A stretch of 8,307 nucleotides of DNA. Source: Nitrospirota bacterium (GTDB lineage: Bacteria > Nitrospirota_A > Leptospirillia > Leptospirillales > Leptospirillaceae). Of the stretch, positions 7,182 through 8,307 are shown one piece after another. The position numbers were made by a program, and so were the translations under genes. The notes under the pieces are model-generated. The model had not been told where the DNA came from and ran no database searches. It saw only the letters and a program-made list of their open reading frames with translations. Location of the stretch: the NCBI GenBank assembly GCA_027415455.1, contig DAIBSV010000083.1:1-8307 (forward strand), given 5' to 3'. Every line of letters starts with the position of its first letter. The first letter of the stretch is position 1.

Positions 7182-8307
7182 ATGTTTCTAGTCAGGATGT
7201 CGCTCAAGAGCCCCTATTCGATCATCGCGATGGCCCTGGCCATCGTTCTGCTGGGCGCCCAGAGCCTCTCCTCCATGAACGTCTCCATTCTTCCCCGGAT
7301 TCCCCTGCCGGTCGTCGAGGTCCTGACCGTCTTCCCGGGAATGAATGTCTACAACACCGAGATGGACATCACCGAACAGATGGAGCGCATCATCCTCCAG
7401 GCCCCTTACATCCGGTCGGTGAAGTCGGAGAGTCTGGTCGGGATCAGCATGATCCAGATCCGCTTCCGGTCGACCTATTCGCTGTCGGCCGGGGTCTCGA
7501 TGGTGACATCGCTCGTCTACTCTTCGCTCAAGTATCTTCCTCCCGGCATCTTTCCCCCCATCATCATTCCCTTCGGCATCTCGGCCATCCCCATTGCGGA
7601 TCTGGTCCTCTCCTCGAAGGAGCTGACCCAGATGCAGATGTTCGACCTCGGATATTACAATGTCCGCTCCCAGATGGGGACAGTCCCCGGCGTGGCCGCT
7701 CCCCCCGTTTTCGGAGGTCTCTCCCGGCAGATCCAGGTCTACACCAACAATACCGCTCTTCTGGCCCGGGGGCTCACGATCTGGGATGTGGTCAACGCCC
7801 TGAACAGGCAGAACATCGTCTGGCCGGCGGGATTCGCCAAGATCGGCGACATGAGCTACAACGTCTTTGTGAACGCCCTTCTGGGGCCGGTCAAGACGAT
7901 CGGGGACGTTCCGATCAAGGTCGAGCATGGACAACCCGTTTACATCAAGGATGTCGGAGTTGCCAAGGACTCCTACCGCATCCAGACCAATCCCGTCCGG
8001 GTCGACGGCCGGAAATCCGTGTACATTCCCGTTCTGAAGCAGGAAGGGGCCAACACCGTCAAGGTGATCGACGCCACGAGAAACGCGATCAAGACCTTCT
8101 ACGGTCTTCCGAAAAGCCTCGACATCTCGCTGGTCTTTGACCAGTCCGTCTACATCCGGGACTCGGTCGCATCGCTTGAGCGTGAAGGGATTGTCGGAAT
8201 CCTTCTGACCGCGGCCATGATCTTGATCTTTCTTGGAAACGTCCGCTCCACCCGCATCCATGCAGACACACCCCACAGATACCCGCCCGGCCCACGCACA
8301 CGCCGGA
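7182..8307 (+). CDS. RND efflux pump inner-membrane subunit (HAE-1/AcrB-like), 3'-truncated
   Basis: First 375 codons of a protein normally about 1,000-1,050 residues; no stop before the window end. ATG 7182 has GGGAG at 7170-7174, spacing 7. Proton-driven tripartite exporter subunit. Seen: TM1 about 12-32 after MSLKSPYSIIA; VSILPRIPLPVVEVLTVFPGM (34-54), the conserved entry into the porter domain; DITEQMERIILQAPYI (62-77); PPGIFPP (120-126); VPGVAAPPVFGG (168-179); docking and second porter segment to about 330; then TM2 start EGIVGILLTAAMILIFLGNVRST (335-357). Most similar in style to the HAE-1 branch; CusA-type metal-pump features are not seen. Odd: after residue 358 the sequence becomes HADTPHRYPPGPRTRR, hydrophilic and Pro/Arg-rich, where the family has hydrophobic residues and a conserved Pro, so the last ~50 bases are suspect. 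The first ~357 residues are confident. Confidence 0.9.
   Translation, partial: MFLVRMSLKSPYSIIAMALAIVLLGAQSLSSMNVSILPRIPLPVVEVLTVFPGMNVYNTEMDITEQMERIILQAPYIRSVKSESLVGISMIQIRFRSTYSLSAGVSMVTSLVYSSLKYLPPGIFPPIIIPFGISAIPIADLVLSSKELTQMQMFDLGYYNVRSQMGTVPGVAAPPVFGGLSRQIQVYTNNTALLARGLTIWDVVNALNRQNIVWPAGFAKIGDMSYNVFVNALLGPVKTIGDVPIKVEHGQPVYIKDVGVAKDSYRIQTNPVRVDGRKSVYIPVLKQEGANTVKVIDATRNAIKTFYGLPKSLDISLVFDQSVYIRDSVASLEREGIVGILLTAAMILIFLGNVRSTRIHADTPHRYPPGPRTRR

Noticed and set aside
7175..8140. Long + strand frame starting MLHVSSQDVAQ
   Set aside because: Out-of-frame shadow of the RND pump gene; its product is low-complexity R/G/P/H-rich, while the frame from 7182 gives clear RND motifs.
7188..8276. 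362-codon minus-strand frame
   Set aside because: Antisense of the RND pump, D/G/H-rich with no family resemblance; typical of GC-rich antisense frames.

Overview
This 8.3 kb fragment starts inside one gene and ends inside another, so it looks like a whole contig or an arbitrary cut. Coding DNA is GC-rich, Shine-Dalgarno sequences are strong (GGAGG type), and genes are closely packed. The content (GH57 branching enzyme, long class II aldolase, RND efflux pump, DUF4384-like lipoprotein) fits a Gram-negative, didermal bacterium. The style recalls Nitrospirota such as Leptospirillum, but that is an impression from memory; no marker gene here proves it.

Region 1 (1-3962, + strand) is a carbohydrate block. 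It holds the 3' part of a GalT/ADP-glucose-phosphorylase-like HIT-superfamily enzyme, a class II fructose-bisphosphate aldolase with extra N- and C-terminal segments, and a complete GH57 1,4-alpha-glucan branching enzyme. Together they connect triose/hexose phosphates, sugar-1-phosphates and nucleotide sugars, and branched glucan (glycogen). Spacing and orientation are compatible with one transcription unit.

Region 2 (4005-4394, - strand) is a small gene of unknown function, convergent with the GH57 gene. Its product consists almost entirely of about eleven tandem 10-residue amphipathic units (consensus roughly [LM]-E-R-F-K-x-F-M-A-E). Its putative promoter sits in a strikingly AT-rich island (about 17% G+C at 4395-4490 by hand count). 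This is the least explained coding element in the window.

Region 3 (4592-5647, + strand) encodes a lipoprotein with a clear lipobox and a DUF4384-like C-terminal half.

Region 4 (5648-6040) is a 390-bp non-coding interval. It ends in three palindromes of the form TTTCAT(A)-n-(T)ATGAAA whose centres are exactly 19 bp apart. The first overlaps the -10 of a plausible promoter (ATGACA-17-TATGAA). This is a convincing operator array, of the kind used by TetR-family repressors, directly in front of an efflux operon. A second, stronger-looking extended -10 promoter lies about 200 bp further upstream.

Region 5 (6041-8307, + strand) encodes a membrane-fusion (periplasmic adaptor) protein and the first third of an RND inner-membrane pump of the HAE-1/AcrB-like type. 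The last ~50 bases keep the frame open but stop looking like an RND protein, which suggests a contig-end artefact or a rearrangement.
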